Of a stretch of 64,000 nt of DNA, positions 46,485-59,030 are shown piece after piece. The stretch lies in contig OZ010792.1 in NCBI GenBank assembly GCA_963932465.1, positions 189,623,556 through 189,687,555 of the forward strand, read 5' to 3'. The DNA is from Maratus speciosus (lineage: Eukaryota; Arthropoda; Arachnida; Araneae; Salticidae). The position numbers and the translations under genes are program-made. Position 1 is the first letter of the stretch. Each line of letters opens with the position of its first letter. The notes under the pieces are model-generated. The model searched no databases and was not told where the DNA came from. It worked only from the letters and a program-made list of their open reading frames with translations.

Positions 46485-47727
46485 TTTTGCTCATGGTTAT
46501 GCATCAAATTAGAAAACATAATATATTCATCCTTTTGACAAAATTTTAGTAAATCAATAAATTACGTGATTTTTTCTATAAAGAAGCTTTTCTTTCTATT
46601 TTATGAAATTCGTGTAAGTTGGTAAACTTAGTTGTTTTTCCCTAAAAAGAAGCGTTTTTCCAACATATAGGTACACATAAGGAAATTCTAATAATACAGG
46701 TTGTCCGAAAATTCTTGGACACATTTTAAAATTCAACATAAAATTAAGTAATTGTCGTAAAGGAGTTCGGTTTGGACTAAAAGGCTTCTGAGGATGATAA
46801 GTTTTCTTCAACCGAGTGAAAATAATTAGTTCCAAATTTCGATCATAGAGCGCTCCACTTGTGTGTATGTTTGCTTTCAAGCATGATATTTTTATCCGAC
46901 TGCCAAGAAGGTTTATGTGTTTCACGCGTATCTGGGTATGTGGATTTCTTTATACCCTCGAAACAGCCCAAGGGCTGGATGGATTTTAATAAATGATGTC
47001 TCTATCGATTCGTCTTAACCGTCCGATGATTATAGGCTAGATTTTGTTTTATAAATTTAAAATAGCGGCTGTAAAATGAAAATTGGCGGTAGAGACGAAA
47101 AAAAATTACGCACACTATTGAGTGGCATAGCATTGGATAGGTCTTTCAAAATGAAGATGATGTTTCATTGAATATTTTACAGTCAGAAGCTCCGTTTAAA
47201 TATTACTCAACCTGGAAGTTGTGTAGGTAGGATCCCTAGCTTTACTGTAACTCTAACTTTCATAGACATCTATAGGCCTCATCAAAACATTGTTTATAGA
47301 TAGAAAGTAACAATTAAACACAACTTAAAAGTCTTCAATACAAGTAAATAAAAAAATAGATAAGTAATATAAAAAATAGTTTCACATTGATGAGAAATAA
47401 TTAATTAGTTCGCTTTTAGCGCAGTCGGGTTTTTTGATATTTTAACTTCAATTTTAACTTGTTCTAGTTTTCAGATTCAGTTTGACCCTGTTACATATAA
47501 ATGAAGAGTCCCAGCGCTGAGTATGTCATTTCTGTGTCACAGTGTCAAAATTAATCTGAAAATCGAAAAAAAAAACGCATGATTGAAAGCAAACATACAA
47601 GTGGTGCCATCTATGATCAAAATTTGGAACTAATTATTTTTATTTGATTGAAGAAATCTTTTCATCCTGTGCAGCAGTTTAGACCAAACCGCACTTCTGT
47701 ACGTCAATTACTTGATTTTATATTGAA

Positions 47728-48727
47728 CTAGCGGGCTTCGCCCGCTTGTTTGGTCGGTTTCTCTTACAGAATCTTGAATCAAACGAAATATATCTAGCAA
47801 AGATGAAATGTCTTTACCAATTTTTTTAGTATGTTTGTTATCTTGAATTTCAGGCTTCTAACTATAATGGCTGCTAAGATATGCCAAATGTTCTAAAATT
47901 TTCGTCCCCCCCTTTTAAACTCATTAAGATGGGGAATTTGTAAAATTGCTGAAACATGTTTTCAATTATTTTTTATTAGATTTATTTTCTGGAATTTCAC
48001 GCTTCTACCTAAAACGGCTGCTGAGATATGGCTAAATGTTCTAAAAGTTTCAACACCCCCTTTTAACCCCCTTAAAGGTGAATTTCTAAAAATGCTGAAA
48101 CACATGTCTAATTATTTTTCTAGTAGATTTATTTTCTGGAAATTCATGCTCCAACCTCAAACGGCTGGTGAGATATGGCAAATGTTCTAAAATTTTCGAC
48201 CCCCCCCCTTTTAACCCCCTTTATCGGGGGATTTCCAAAATCGCTGAAATACGTGCTTATTTATTTTTTTTAGTAGATTTATTTTCTAGAATTTCACGCC
48301 CTTAACTAAAACGGCTGCTGAGATATGGTCATATGCATGCTCTAAAATTTTCGACATCCCCCCCCCCCCTTTTAACCCCTTTAGAGTAGAATTTTCAAAA
48401 ATCCGTCCTTAGTGATCCCCCCCCCCCTCCCCCAAATTTAACGCTTCTAAGTTCAGAAATTTGGGCTGGGCCTTTTACATATGGAGATAAAGATTAAAAA
48501 CTATCTTAAATGATTTTCCCCTATAGGCCGTAATGTAATAGAATTCTTTTGAGTGTCCCTGTAATCCCCCACTTCCACCCACTTCCACCCACTGCGACCA
48601 AACTGCCTTACTAACAGCAGGAGACCAAGGGATATCTAACCACTACAACCGTGTGTGGGTGGCAGTAGGTGTTCATGGAGAAAAGTCTGCCTTTACCCAC
48701 AACTATTGACTTTTATATATACATAGA
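47728..48727 (-). mobile_element. non-autonomous Helitron, exact boundaries
   Basis: On the minus strand it begins TCTATGTATATATAAAAG after a host A and ends with the hairpin GCGGGC/GCCCGC followed by CTAG, then a host T. Joining the flanks restores TTGAA-TTTT, the sequence kept in the other arm of the host foldback, so both ends are fixed to within a base or so. Length is 1,000 bp with four ~148-bp internal units. No coding capacity. Confidence 0.88.
47820..48440. repeat. tandem array of ~148-bp units (four)
   Basis: GGCTGCTGAGATATGG-type blocks lie at 47869, 48016, 48163 and 48313. Each is followed by a C-run (CCCCCCTTTTAA) and ATTTTCT. Body of the nested Helitron. Confidence 0.93.
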
Positions 48728-48977
48728 TTTTTAAATGTATCCAGAAATTTTCAGACATCCTGTATAGTTCAAATAAGTTTACTCCTGCAATATGTTTGTC
48801 TATGCAACCATGCAATTTATAGGCGTAAAGTTATCAAACACACTGAGCATTATGTGATATAAAAATAAAAATCTGTAACATTTTGAGACATCTAGACATC
48901 TGTTCTAAACAATTAACGTAACGGAGTTGCTAAGCAAATTTTGATGTTTTTTTCAATTCGCTGTTTTATAGATACAT

Positions 48978-49165
48978 AATATATATATATATATATATAT
49001 ATTTAATTACGTGATTTTTATTCACATTGCCAACAAGGTGTAAAATCAACAGAGTGAAAAAATATCCATACCAGGGTTCGAACCTGGCTCTTTGTTTCAG
49101 CGCAACAACGCTCTTCCATCTCTGAGCCATTTGAAACGACACACCTAGCCTGGCACCCTTCATCC
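48978..49165 (-). mobile_element. tRNA-derived SINE
   Basis: Minus strand: A box TGGCTCAGAGATGG (49116-49129) and B box GGTTCGAACCC (49074-49084) inside a perfect T-arm CCAGG/CCTGG. These are the RNA polymerase III promoter elements of a tRNA. The anticodon arm is irregular (AGCG/CGCT around a six-base loop) and no acceptor stem closes, so it is not a functional tRNA. A ~60-bp unrelated body and a (TA)n tail at 48979-49001 follow. Confidence 0.75.
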
Positions 49166-49859
49166 TATTAAAAAATATATTTTCAGCTGTTTAAATGAAT
49201 CTACCACAATAGCACCGAATTCGAAGTTAGTAATTCATATCTAATTGCCTCAGAAATAATGAGTGTTTAATGATGAAAGTATTTTTTAAAATCTGACTTA
49301 GTTTCTGACTTAGTCTAAGTTACTTCTCTGATTTCAGATAGCCTTTTTTTTTATTAAAAAAATTCTTAACAAGAATTCAAACTTCTTGTTTTTAGCAATT
49401 ATGCTTCTGTGACAAATGTTTTGTAATATTAAATATAAGAAATTAAACAAGAATCATCTTAGGGATAAGATATTATAAATATTTGCGGCCATCTAAAAAA
49501 ACTATAACGATAGGGTGATTTTATAAAGAGAAAAGTTCCTGCTCTATTTTAACAACTATTTCAAAATTCCTTGCTGTTTGAGTAGTGTTACTAGAGAAAA
49601 AAGATATCTGTTTTAAAAGCAAAAATTACTGAAATACACAGTAAAAAATTATTCGGATTTAGTAATAATACGAAAATTCTTACAAAATTTGGACATCAGA
49701 AGAATAATCAAATAGACGAACTTGTCAGCTTCAAGCCTCGATAAAATTTGCTTTTAACAAAAGAGTTACCAAAATCTGTTCACCAAAGTAAAAATTATAC
49801 GCGGAAATCCATAAATATAAGAAGAGTTTTAATTTTTAATTTTCTATTGGGGCTCGGAT
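49166..49859. other. unassigned AT-rich DNA
   Basis: No gene, RNA or terminal repeats recognised. Confidence 0.5.
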
Positions 49860-49889
49860 TTTTATTCTTTTAAGGGCCGGGACACCTGG

Positions 49890-50420
49890 GAACCTTTCAG
49901 TTTTTATGCACTATAAGGTTAATAACATGCCTCTTTCTATCCGATCTTCTTCGTTTTTGGGGTGAAACTCCTTTCAGTTTCTGCCCAATTTCTACATTTC
50001 AGTTAAGACCCTGGCACCCATTGAAGTTTCGGTGCACTAAATTGTTAATAACATGACTCTTTTCAATCCGATTTCCTTCGTTTTTCGGGTGAATTGTGCT
50101 TTCAGTTTCTGCCCATTTCTACCTTTCAGTTAAGCCCCTGGCATCCTTGCAAGGGACCCAGTAAAAGGCCCCTTGAAGTTTTAGTGCACTAAATGTTAAT
50201 AATATGCCTCTTTTCTATCCGATCTTCTTCGTTTTTGGGGTGAATTCTCCTTTCGGTTTCTACCTCATTTCTACATTTCAGTTAAGACCATGGCACCCTT
50301 GCAAGGGGCCCGGCACAGGGCCCCTTGAAGTTTTAGTGCACTAAATTGTTAATAAATTGCTTCCTTTTTATCCGATCTTCATTTTGGGGGTACTTTCTCC
50401 ATTTAGTTATTCTCCTGTTT
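49890..50420. repeat. tandem ~150-bp units, GGGCC-rich
   Basis: GTGCACTAAATTGTTAATAA-type blocks lie near 49905, 50033, 50184 and 50337 (steps 128, 151, 153), each with ATCCGATCTTCTTCG and CATTTCTACATTTCAGTTAA. A further copy is at ~51157. Confidence 0.9.
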
Positions 50421-50883
50421 CTACACTTCAGTTAAGACCATTGGACCGTCAAGGGTCCCGTAGGGCCCGGTTCAGGGCCCCTTTAATTTTTTGTGTGCCA
50501 TGCGTTTTTCACACCCTAATTTTCTCACCTTCGCAATAAGAAATTTTAAAGTTGAGTCTTGAACTCTTTTCCTTAGATCAACAATCAGATATTTTTATTG
50601 GGGCCCTAGGGCCCTTTTTTAAGCATTTTCCCTTTTTTTTTTTGCACATTTCTTTTAAATTATATTCTAATGATTAATCCATACCCTATACTTAATCCCG
50701 ACTAATCGAAGATTTAAACGCTAAGTACTAAAACGTTGTAACATGTTTCATGTTAGGGCCCTGTTCTCAACTATCAGTTGGCCCCTTTTGGGCCCACTAT
50801 TATAACTCCCTTAAAAATAGTCCAATTCACTAGCTTTTTTTTATTCAGCAGCATCTTAAATTCTCCAGTTATTACATAAACGA

Positions 50884-50923
<40 letters not shown>

Positions 50924-51950
50924 TATATATATTTTAGGCTTCAACTACGACCAATTTTGAATATAAATCGTCGTCTTAGGGTCCTTGGTGCATCTTCTTT
51001 AAAAATGACCCGAATTCCTTGCAATTTTCTTTACCATAGTTCTAGCGTCCTCAGATAACATTAAAAACTATTAAAAAGTGTATTTATACCAAACTACATG
51101 CCACTTAAGTACCTCTTCCCTTGGAGCCCCGTACAAGGCCCCTTGAAGCTTTTGGACAACAAATTATTAATAAATTGCCCCTCTTAATCCGATCTTCATT
51201 TTTGGGACCATTTTTCCATTTAGTTATTCTCCAGTTTCTATATTCCATTTAAAATTCTGGGGCACCTCAGTGTCCTGTAGGGCCCGATGCGGGGCCCCTT
51301 GAACTTTTTGTGTGCTATGCATTTTTTACACCCTAATTTTCTCACCTTGTCATTGCATAATTTTAAAGTTGAGTTGGATTCTTCCTCCTAGACCAACACC
51401 CTCAAATTTTCGTTGGAGCTGTAGGGCCCCTTTTTAAGCATCTACACAATTTTTGCGAATTTCTTTAAAATATTATTCTAATGATTATTTCATACCCTAT
51501 GATTAATTTTGACTAATTAAGGATCTAAAATGCTAAGTACTACAACATTTAAACATGTTTTTATGTTACGGCCCTTCTCTCAACTATCAGTTGGGCCCTT
51601 TTAGAACCCTGTGACAGCTCCCTTAAAAACTGCCCGATTCACGAACTTTTTTTCTAACAACTTCTTAGGTTCCCCAGCTACTACATAAACGACAAAGAAA
51701 AAGAAAAAAAAAATTGGCAGACTTCAGCTATCACCAATTTTCAATATTAATCGTCTTCATGGAGCCTTTGTTGCAGCTTCTTTAAAAACTATCCTATTCT
51801 ATTGCAATTTTCTTTAACATAGTTTTAGCGTCTTCCAGCTACTTTAAAACCCTTAAACTTTTTTTTATACCCAACTATATTCTAGTTAAGGCCCTGCCCC
51901 CAGGGCCCGGTCTTTCTTTATACCTCAGCTACCACTTTTCCGAACATTAA
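50337..51950. repeat. higher-order tandem repeat, two ~820-bp units
   Basis: The series from AATAAATTGC, through TTTTTGTGTGC.ATGC, CACCCTAATTTTCTCACCTT, CATACCCTAT, CTCAACTATCAGTTGG to ACATAAACGACAAA is repeated ~817 bp later. The first unit contains a 39-bp poly(A) at 50883-50921, reduced in the second to an interrupted A-rich tract. Confidence 0.88.
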
Positions 51951-52567
51951 TCTCCTTTTTCAGCATTAACTTACGTCTATTCACTACAGCCGTAAATTAA
52001 AAATCGCGTTACTTTAAAGGTAACTTTAGATGAGGGATTTCATCCGTTTATTAAATATCGTGTTAATGCTAACAGTAATTCATTAAATTTGCAAGGTGAG
52101 GAGGCATCTTCCACCGCTAGGTGGCGCGTATTTCCTCGGGTTTAAGGTACCAAGTTCAACGGGATTTTCTTCCTTCAACTTAGATTACAATTCAGCCTAC
52201 TTTTTGTATTATGAAATTTTATCTTAGACATTAGTTACCAACATTTTATAACATTAATGGTGCATTCTTTTTTTTTGTTTCTGTGGGCTTGATTCCCACG
52301 AGGTTTGGTTCACTCAACTTGGTTTTCGATTGTCTCCGGCTCGTGCGGGCACTTCCGGTAAATACTGCCATATGTAGTGTGGATCTAGATTACAGGTTTC
52401 TTCGGAAAGAACTTTGATGGGAACACATTAGAGGCTGCGTAAGGCAATGGGGCCTCCGAAATTAGGTTCATTTAAATGAATTTCCAAAGATATAAAATCA
52501 TACAAACTTAAGTTTTGTTTAAAGTTATTATTTACAAACCCCGGGCAACGCCAGGCGGGTCTGCTAG

Positions 52568-53530
52568 TAATTAATAAACGGTCAAGTGTGAGTATTACTC
52601 GCGTTCTGAGGGTCCCTCACAAAAAATATGTGAATTATAAACTATATTAATAAAAGAATCGTTGCTAAAACAATAATAAGACTTTGTAAAGAACTATACA
52701 ACGTAGGGTTGGATATAACTGTATATACTAGAGAAGTATGAATGGGTATACTATAAAAATTCAAAGAGATATGAAGCCTAAATGGTATCGAATATTGCTA
52801 ATCTATATAACTCTGTTTTTAATCTTATCCTAATCTGTTTATGATGAAATTAATTCGGTACTGACAATAAAAGAAGTGCATATTTAAACTTCATTTGGCA
52901 TTTCATAAAACTAAAATCGGCGTAGTAATAATCTTTTCTTAAAACCCTTGTTCAATGTTTAAACTTGGCATTGTGCTAAGCGCGCTTTGAAAGGAGGTCG
53001 AAAAGTTGTAACGCCGCACAGTGTGACGTTTTGGTGATCTAGGTGGACAAAATCCCTTTTTCCGATTATCTCGGAATTTGACAAAACCACTTGTACTGGT
53101 AGCTGAACGTCTGTATTTTTGAGATCCGTACGAATTTTGTAGAAAAAAAACAGGGGTGTCGATTAATTATAACCGTAAAGTAGCCATTTGCACAATTGGT
53201 TTGAGGGAGTTTCAAAAGTTGCACTAGCTAAAGTTAGCACGTCGTGACGAGTTTTCTGAATGCATGTCACAGGTTTGTCAAGGTCAGATTTAACACATTT
53301 TTGTTTGAAAATAAGCGATATTAAACCCGCTTAACCGCCTTTTTCAAAGGTTGTAATTCTGGATGATCCTTGATGTTGTTTACAATTTTCACTTTAACTT
53401 TTAACATTTTATTCAGCATTATTCAGCGTTTTTTAAATCAAAGTGCCATTCCTAAAGTATTGAAAAATTAAAAAAACTCCTGCAGATGTCTGCAGATCTT
53501 TAAGTTTTTTTAATAAACAAGCATAATATT
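52568..53530. other. unassigned DNA
   Basis: No gene or terminal repeats recognised. Confidence 0.45.
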
Positions 53531-53539
53531 AATTTTCAG

Positions 53540-54250
53540 TGCATGTATATATGTTTAGTTTAAATCTTGCTAGTAAAACTTAAACCACCTTTAATTTATC
53601 CGATTGAGCCGAAAGAATGAAAACGTATGTAATTTAAATGACAAAACAGTATTATTATCATTTAAAGAACGTAGAAGTTTGTTTAGAATACTATTTCTAC
53701 AGGGCTAAACAAAAGTTTAGATTAAAACTTGCAAGTTAATTTTAAATCAGTTCCACTAAACTGAGCTGAAACTTTGCTTGGATATGTAGTTCTGATGACA
53801 ATGCAATATATATTATAATTTATAGAAACGTAGCAGTTACGCCTTTTTTATAGGACCACATAAAAGATTAGTTTAAATCTTGCAAGACAATTGTAAACCA
53901 CTTTCAATTATCTGATTGAGCTGAAACTTTGCCTACATGTGCTTTACCGATGACAATCCTATTAAATTATAATTTGACGAACGTAGAAATTATGCATTTG
54001 TTACAGGACCACACAGAGTATCGTGGAAAGATTGTTGTTAAAATGCAGAAATTTTAATTAAATTTGAACAAAATTACTATAGTTTACTGAGATACACAGT
54101 AGCATTTTTTAAATTGAAAAGAAAGCACGTAGTAGTTGTATTTCTTTTACAAGGATACTTAAAAATTTATTAGCACAACAGCATTGTTTCAACCGAAAAT
54201 AATTTTGGTAGCATTTATATGTTTTACAGGGTACCACAAAATGTTATTAT
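53540..54250. repeat. tandem array of ~156-bp units
   Basis: TGAGCTGAAACTTTGC-type blocks lie near 53606, 53762 and 53918 (156-bp steps). Each is followed by TGACAAT..ATTAT and GAACGTAGAAGTT, then CAGGACCACA.A. The closing CAGG.CCACA block resembles that of family Q. Confidence 0.85.
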
Positions 54251-54439
54251 TATTTTTTTTAATATGAATTTCTTTAAAAAAAAAATTATTTTTCAGGATG
54301 ACGACACAAATTTTTCTCGAGCATACTGGATAGACAAAAATACAAAAAAGAAATGAATGTTAACTTACATGTGTGCATTAAATTATATTTTACTTAATTG
54401 TAAATTAAGTATGTTTAACACAGTATTTGTAATGCATTA

Positions 54440-54843
54440 TACAGGGTGTCCACTAAAGGCCTTCCCACGCTCTTAATTGCTGAACGGTTGCTTCTATAGT
54501 CATAAAAGTGGTGTCTAGGTACAGTAAAGTGGCTATGCGCTACCAGATGAGACAGCTTCCAGCGCCATCTGGTGCAAAACAGCTGAGTTAGTATTCCTAT
54601 CTGGAAAACAAGATTAATTTTCCATTCAAGTTCACAAGGTGTCGTGACTCACTTTTATCCCATATTTCGACCCGTTTCGCGATAGGAACGCTAATGTCAC
54701 CATTTTGTACCACGTGGCACTATAAGCGGTCTCAAATAGTAGTGCATAGCCACTTTACTGTACCTAGATACCACGTTTATGAATATAGTTGCTGTCGTTC
54801 GGCATTTAAGAGAGTGGGGATGGACTTTAGTAAGCACCCTGTA
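54440..54843. mobile_element. 404-bp TIR element (mariner-type MITE)
   Basis: Ends ACAGGGTGTCCACTAAAG and, reversed, ACAGGGTGCTTACTAAAG. The inverted arms extend ~100 bp inward (GTACAGTAAAGTGGCTATGC and its inverse). TA lies at the left edge. No coding region. A related larger copy is at 29141-29942. Confidence 0.88.
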
Positions 54844-56200
54844 TTTTTATTTTAAGACATTGTTGTTAAAAAACCAAATATTTATCACTGTTTAAGTATT
54901 TTATTAGTGATGCATTAAAAATACAGCAAAAACTAATTAAACTTCAACGAAATAATTTTGTGCACCTAGATCTTCAAAACGTGCCATTGGTCCATGCCGC
55001 ATATTTCAAGATAGGTTTTTAATTAGCTTTTAAAGATAAGGGCGGAATTTTGAGAGATCCACCCAATGCAAACTAGTCACGAATCCCGTAGTATTTATGT
55101 AAGTAATTCTAATTCAATTAGTCTCTTTTTAACGATTTGACGTTTATTGCTTTTATACTGCTACTGGGTATGACATTACACAAATATATCATTAAAAGCT
55201 AATATCTCCGCTTTAAAAGTCGGTGATACATAGAGTATGCCACCCTGTCATAATGTATGTCCAAACCGTTCATGTCTTTAAAGGTTAATATCTAGGCTAA
55301 TTACCGACGATTTTTTCCGAAAATCATTATAAACAATGCTTTTATACTTCTGCTACGAAAGGTAACATCAGCGCTCCTCAACACTTTTTGAATGCCCGCA
55401 AATGGGAATTTGCGTTTAACGGAAAAATGCGCTTTTCTCAAAAACTATGTGACCCAGGGTAATCGCTATAATTTTCCTGCAAGGTTTAAATTAACGTCTA
55501 CTACCTCTAATTTTTTCATAATTTTAGTTTGAGTAGATTTGAAAATAGGAGGGAGGATATTTTTGCACTACATTCTCGACGATATTTCTGCAACTATAAT
55601 ACCTCAAATTAAAAGAAATGTATTTTTGAGTTCAGCGGTACGAAATCTTTCCTACGATACCCCACACGATATACAAAGAAAAGATATTTTTTTCAAGTAG
55701 CTTTATTAGCCAGTCTACATTTTCCCTAAATATACTTGTGAATGTTTAATAATCTGTAAATATGTGGGTCAATAGTGTTTATTACTTCCCCCAATTTGAA
55801 CTTTCCACGTTCCATAGTTTACGAGTAAAATGACTGTGACAGACGGACAGACAGACACAGGAGTGATTTTATAATGGCTCCGTTTTTTCTTTTTAAGTAC
55901 GGGACCTTAAAAACCGAAAAAAATGTATCTATAACAGAGAAACAATCCAACTGATGAATGAGATTGCAAAGAAAAATGCCAAAAAATAATGTAATGAAAT
56001 TTATTAGTACTCCGTTGACTGCTAAATTAGACAAAATCATTTTAATAGCTTGTTTTAATTAAACAAAGTATGAAGTTGTCTAAGATATGTATGATGAGTT
56101 ATTTTTTGTTTCTATTGTCACTAGAATAAGCACAATATAAAATTTATACTGGATGTGTGCATGCAGTTGCTTTTTTAGGTGTGTTCATAACTATATAAAT
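54844..56200. other. unassigned AT-rich DNA
   Basis: No gene recognised. GACAGACGGACAGACAGACA near 55840 is the inverted form of the CTGTCTGTC tract that opens several arrays in this window, perhaps the edge of a lost minus-strand copy. Confidence 0.4.
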
Positions 56201-57084
56201 ATGTTCCACGTATAGTCGTCTTCTGATCCATCTGTCTGTCTATTTGTCTGTATGTCCATCTGTCCGCATATAACAAAAACTGTCAACTGAATGTTTTGAA
56301 ATTTGCTATATATAATTGTTGCAGAATTTTGTCGAGACATTTCACATTTTATGAAAATCGCATGTATAGTTCAATTACAGGGATGGTCAAAAGTATCCTG
56401 TTACATTACGGCCAATGGGAAAAAAAAGCTTCAAGAATATTTTAATGATGTTATACAGTTTCGAACATAATGAAATTGATAAGCATTTATGAAATGCATT
56501 AAAATATACATTCTGTAGAATATGCGGTGCTAACAATATTTACTAGTCATTTACACTGCCACACAAAATAATTCCGTTACATAATGGTATTGAGGGAACA
56601 TTCTTTGCGGCGTATTTTAATTACGCGAAACTATTTCGCATATAATGAAATTGATATACGTTTCTAAGGTTTACTTCGAGTTTCCTCTTGTATAATAGAA
56701 AGTGCGTAATATTTACAGGAACACACAAAAGGTTTCGTATACCATATTGTATCCGAAGTGCTGCATATTAGCGATGATTGATGGAAGTGCATTTTTAGTT
56801 GTGATATGTGTTTTAAGTTTAACTAAATTTTTGCATATTACGTTGTGTGTATAAATGCTGTAGAACGTATACAGGGCTACACAAAAGAATTCGTAAGGGT
56901 TAATGAGTATGAACGAAAATATCTAAAAGTTGGTTTTTAAATGAGTTGTGGATTTTTACTGTGAACTACATTTAGTATACTAAGATATGTCTGTAGAATA
57001 TAGATAAAATGATGTACAGGGCCGGTAAAAGAGTTGGATGCATGGCCGTCTATGAATAATAATCTCTGGAAGTGTGTTTTAGTC

Positions 57085-57814
57085 TTAAGAGGACTCGGTA
57101 CCCTTTGAACATTTTTTTTAAATTTAAGCATTTTAAGGTACATTTTTGCATAATAATAAAGGACTCAATTAAAGAAAATGATTCTTTCAAGAAATTGTTT
57201 GATTCCCCTGGCAAAATTTGAAAAAATTGACTTAAAAAAATTAAAGTGAATTTTAAAATGCATCTTCTCGTACAATTTCAAACATTTTGAGCTAATTTTT
57301 TAAAAGTATTCTAAGAAGTGTGCTGTATAAATTTAAGTATCGGATTTACCATAAGTTAATTAGTTTTGGGGGAAAAAATTGAATGTGCAAATACGTGTAA
57401 AATTACAGTAAAAACGGCATTTATTTTACATTTTTATGTGTAAAAAAAAAACTTTTTACTTTATTGTAAATCCGCTACTTAGTTTTATCAAATTGACCAT
57501 AAGGAACAACCAAAGAAACACGAGTCAATTGAAAAATATATACATAAAAGTTTTATCATTTTGAACATGCTAATCCGTCGAAAAAACACAAACTGAGAAA
57601 AATCTCTTTTAAGTGAAGTGGGTGTGGCATTTAAAGGGACAACGATGTAATAAAATCTCTTTTAACTGAATTTATAATACTTGGATATTTTATAATTACT
57701 TACGAAACTTCCATCAGATTATACTAGGTATAATAAGGTATAATTTAAGCCAAAAATTAGAAAATCGATATTTTCGTCATTTTTCTCTGAATGAAAGGTA
57801 CCCAGTTCCCTTAA
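57085..57814. mobile_element. TTAA-flanked element, 730 bp
   Basis: TTAA at 57085-57088 and 57811-57814 bracket inverted ends GAGGACTCGGTACC and, reversed, GGGAACTGGGTACC. It interrupts the family Q array. No coding region. TTAA targeting suggests piggyBac mobilisation. Confidence 0.8.
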
Positions 57815-58044
57815 CCTATTACTCGCTTATCTTGCGTTCATGGAACAATCGAAATAATTGTTCATGCTTAAATTAATTACTTTGACACCACTATTTTAGA
57901 ATTAAAATAATTGCTTTATTTATTCTCAGGAATTTCGATATTTTAATAAAGCGAAAATTACCTTTCTTAATTTGTGATGTCAAAAGACTTTCAATAAGAA
58001 ATTTGAAAATCCCTGCTTTATAGTTTTGGCGATTAATGTGTTAA
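57811..58044. mobile_element. piggyBac-type MITE, 234 bp, second copy
   Basis: Shares its left TTAA (57811-57814) with the element above; right TTAA at 58041-58044. Inverted orientation relative to 31756-31990, with matching blocks such as GACACCACTATTTTAGAA and TTTTAATAAAGCGAAA. Confidence 0.85.
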
Positions 58045-59030
58045 TTAAATTTTATCTTAATAGTGGCCTTTATATAAAGATAGTAGACAAAATAGAGGGC
58101 TGTACAAAAGTACTCAAGTAGGTTGCCTACTATTGGTATAAATTGCTGAAAGTGACATTTCAAATTATTATGCGTTTTTAACTCTTTCCAACAAAGTTGA
58201 AAAGTATTTATGAATTCGGTTGGTATGTCTGTCTGTATGCACGAACTCTAACTTGTGTTAATATAGTTGGATTGCTCTGTTATTGATATATGCTATTGAG
58301 ATTTATTATGGTATTGAAAATTCGGTTCGGTATTGAAAATAAAGTATGTATCGTTTATAGTTTATTTATAAGACACTCAAAAGTATTCCATTACACTATA
58401 GTCTATGGGGAAATGTCGTAATTGTATAAATACGCAGCACCATAGTCGTCATCTGGTATGTCCATAAATCTGTCCGTATGTCTGTACATAATATCGCTAA
58501 AACTACTTAACCTAATGATTAAAAACTTAATAGATATAATCGTTGCAGAATTTTGTCGAGTCATTTGAAATTTTATGAAAATAGAATCAAAACTTAAAAA
58601 GATATTAATAAAAGTTTTCTTCATGCTATTAAATCCTATCATACGTAGTGAATTCAATGATATCCCACGATAGATAAGGATTTTAGTTTGCCATGGGGAT
58701 TTCGTCATATTTAGGATGGAGTCATATTATTTCCGTATTACTAAATTTAATGTATATAATCGTAATAAATTTTGTATTCATGCATTTTTCCATAAGAGAG
58801 CAACAACTATTTCGCCAAGATCTGAATATTTATAAAACTAGTTATGGTATGTACGCACTTCATTTGCCACGTCTGGCATACATTTTCCGACTTGTTTTAT
58901 CCGTACTTTCTATAAACGCATATCAATGCATTTCGATTTTTAAATTCAATAAATTTGCACATTTGTTTTACTTAAGAAAAGAAATCCTCATCAATTTCTG
59001 TTTCAGCACTAATATAAAATACCTTAAAAA

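Larger units (their letters stand above)
46695..48765. mobile_element. foldback/TIR element containing a nested Helitron
   Basis: Left arm from TACAGGTTGTCCGAAAATTC (46695-46910) mirrors the right side, split in two: 47560-47727 and 48728-48765 (ATTTTCAGACATCCTGTA). The break in the right arm is exactly the nested 1,000-bp Helitron. The ~650-bp centre has no gene. Such ends recall mariner-type MITEs. Confidence 0.85.
49860..52567 (+). mobile_element. Helitron-like element with two-level tandem repeats
   Basis: The 3' end is clear: a GC hairpin (CCCGGGCAACGCCAGGCGGG) then CTGCTAG|T at 52564-52567, matching the end seen near 6021-6040. The 5' end is not defined; 49860 is where the repeat body starts. 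No Rep/helicase frame. The body is rich in GGGCCC words, unlike the surrounding AT-rich DNA. Confidence 0.6.
56205..58520. repeat. tandem array of ~145-177-bp units, family Q, copy B
   Basis: Opens with CTGTCTGTCTATTTGTCTG. CAGGG..CACAAAAG..TTCGTTACAT blocks lie near 56379, 56556, 56717, 56872 and 57016, then resume near 58092 and 58374 after two TTAA elements. The opening segment (GTTGCAGAATTTTGTCGAG) recurs near 58545. Same family as 18045-18990. Confidence 0.85.

Noticed and set aside
49060..49140. A functional tRNA gene on the minus strand
   Set aside because: The T-arm and D-arm sequences are good, but there is no closing acceptor stem and the anticodon arm is irregular. It fits a SINE head better.
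55930..55975. CTGATGA near 55930 as another hammerhead
   Set aside because: No helix II or GAAA at the right spacing follows.
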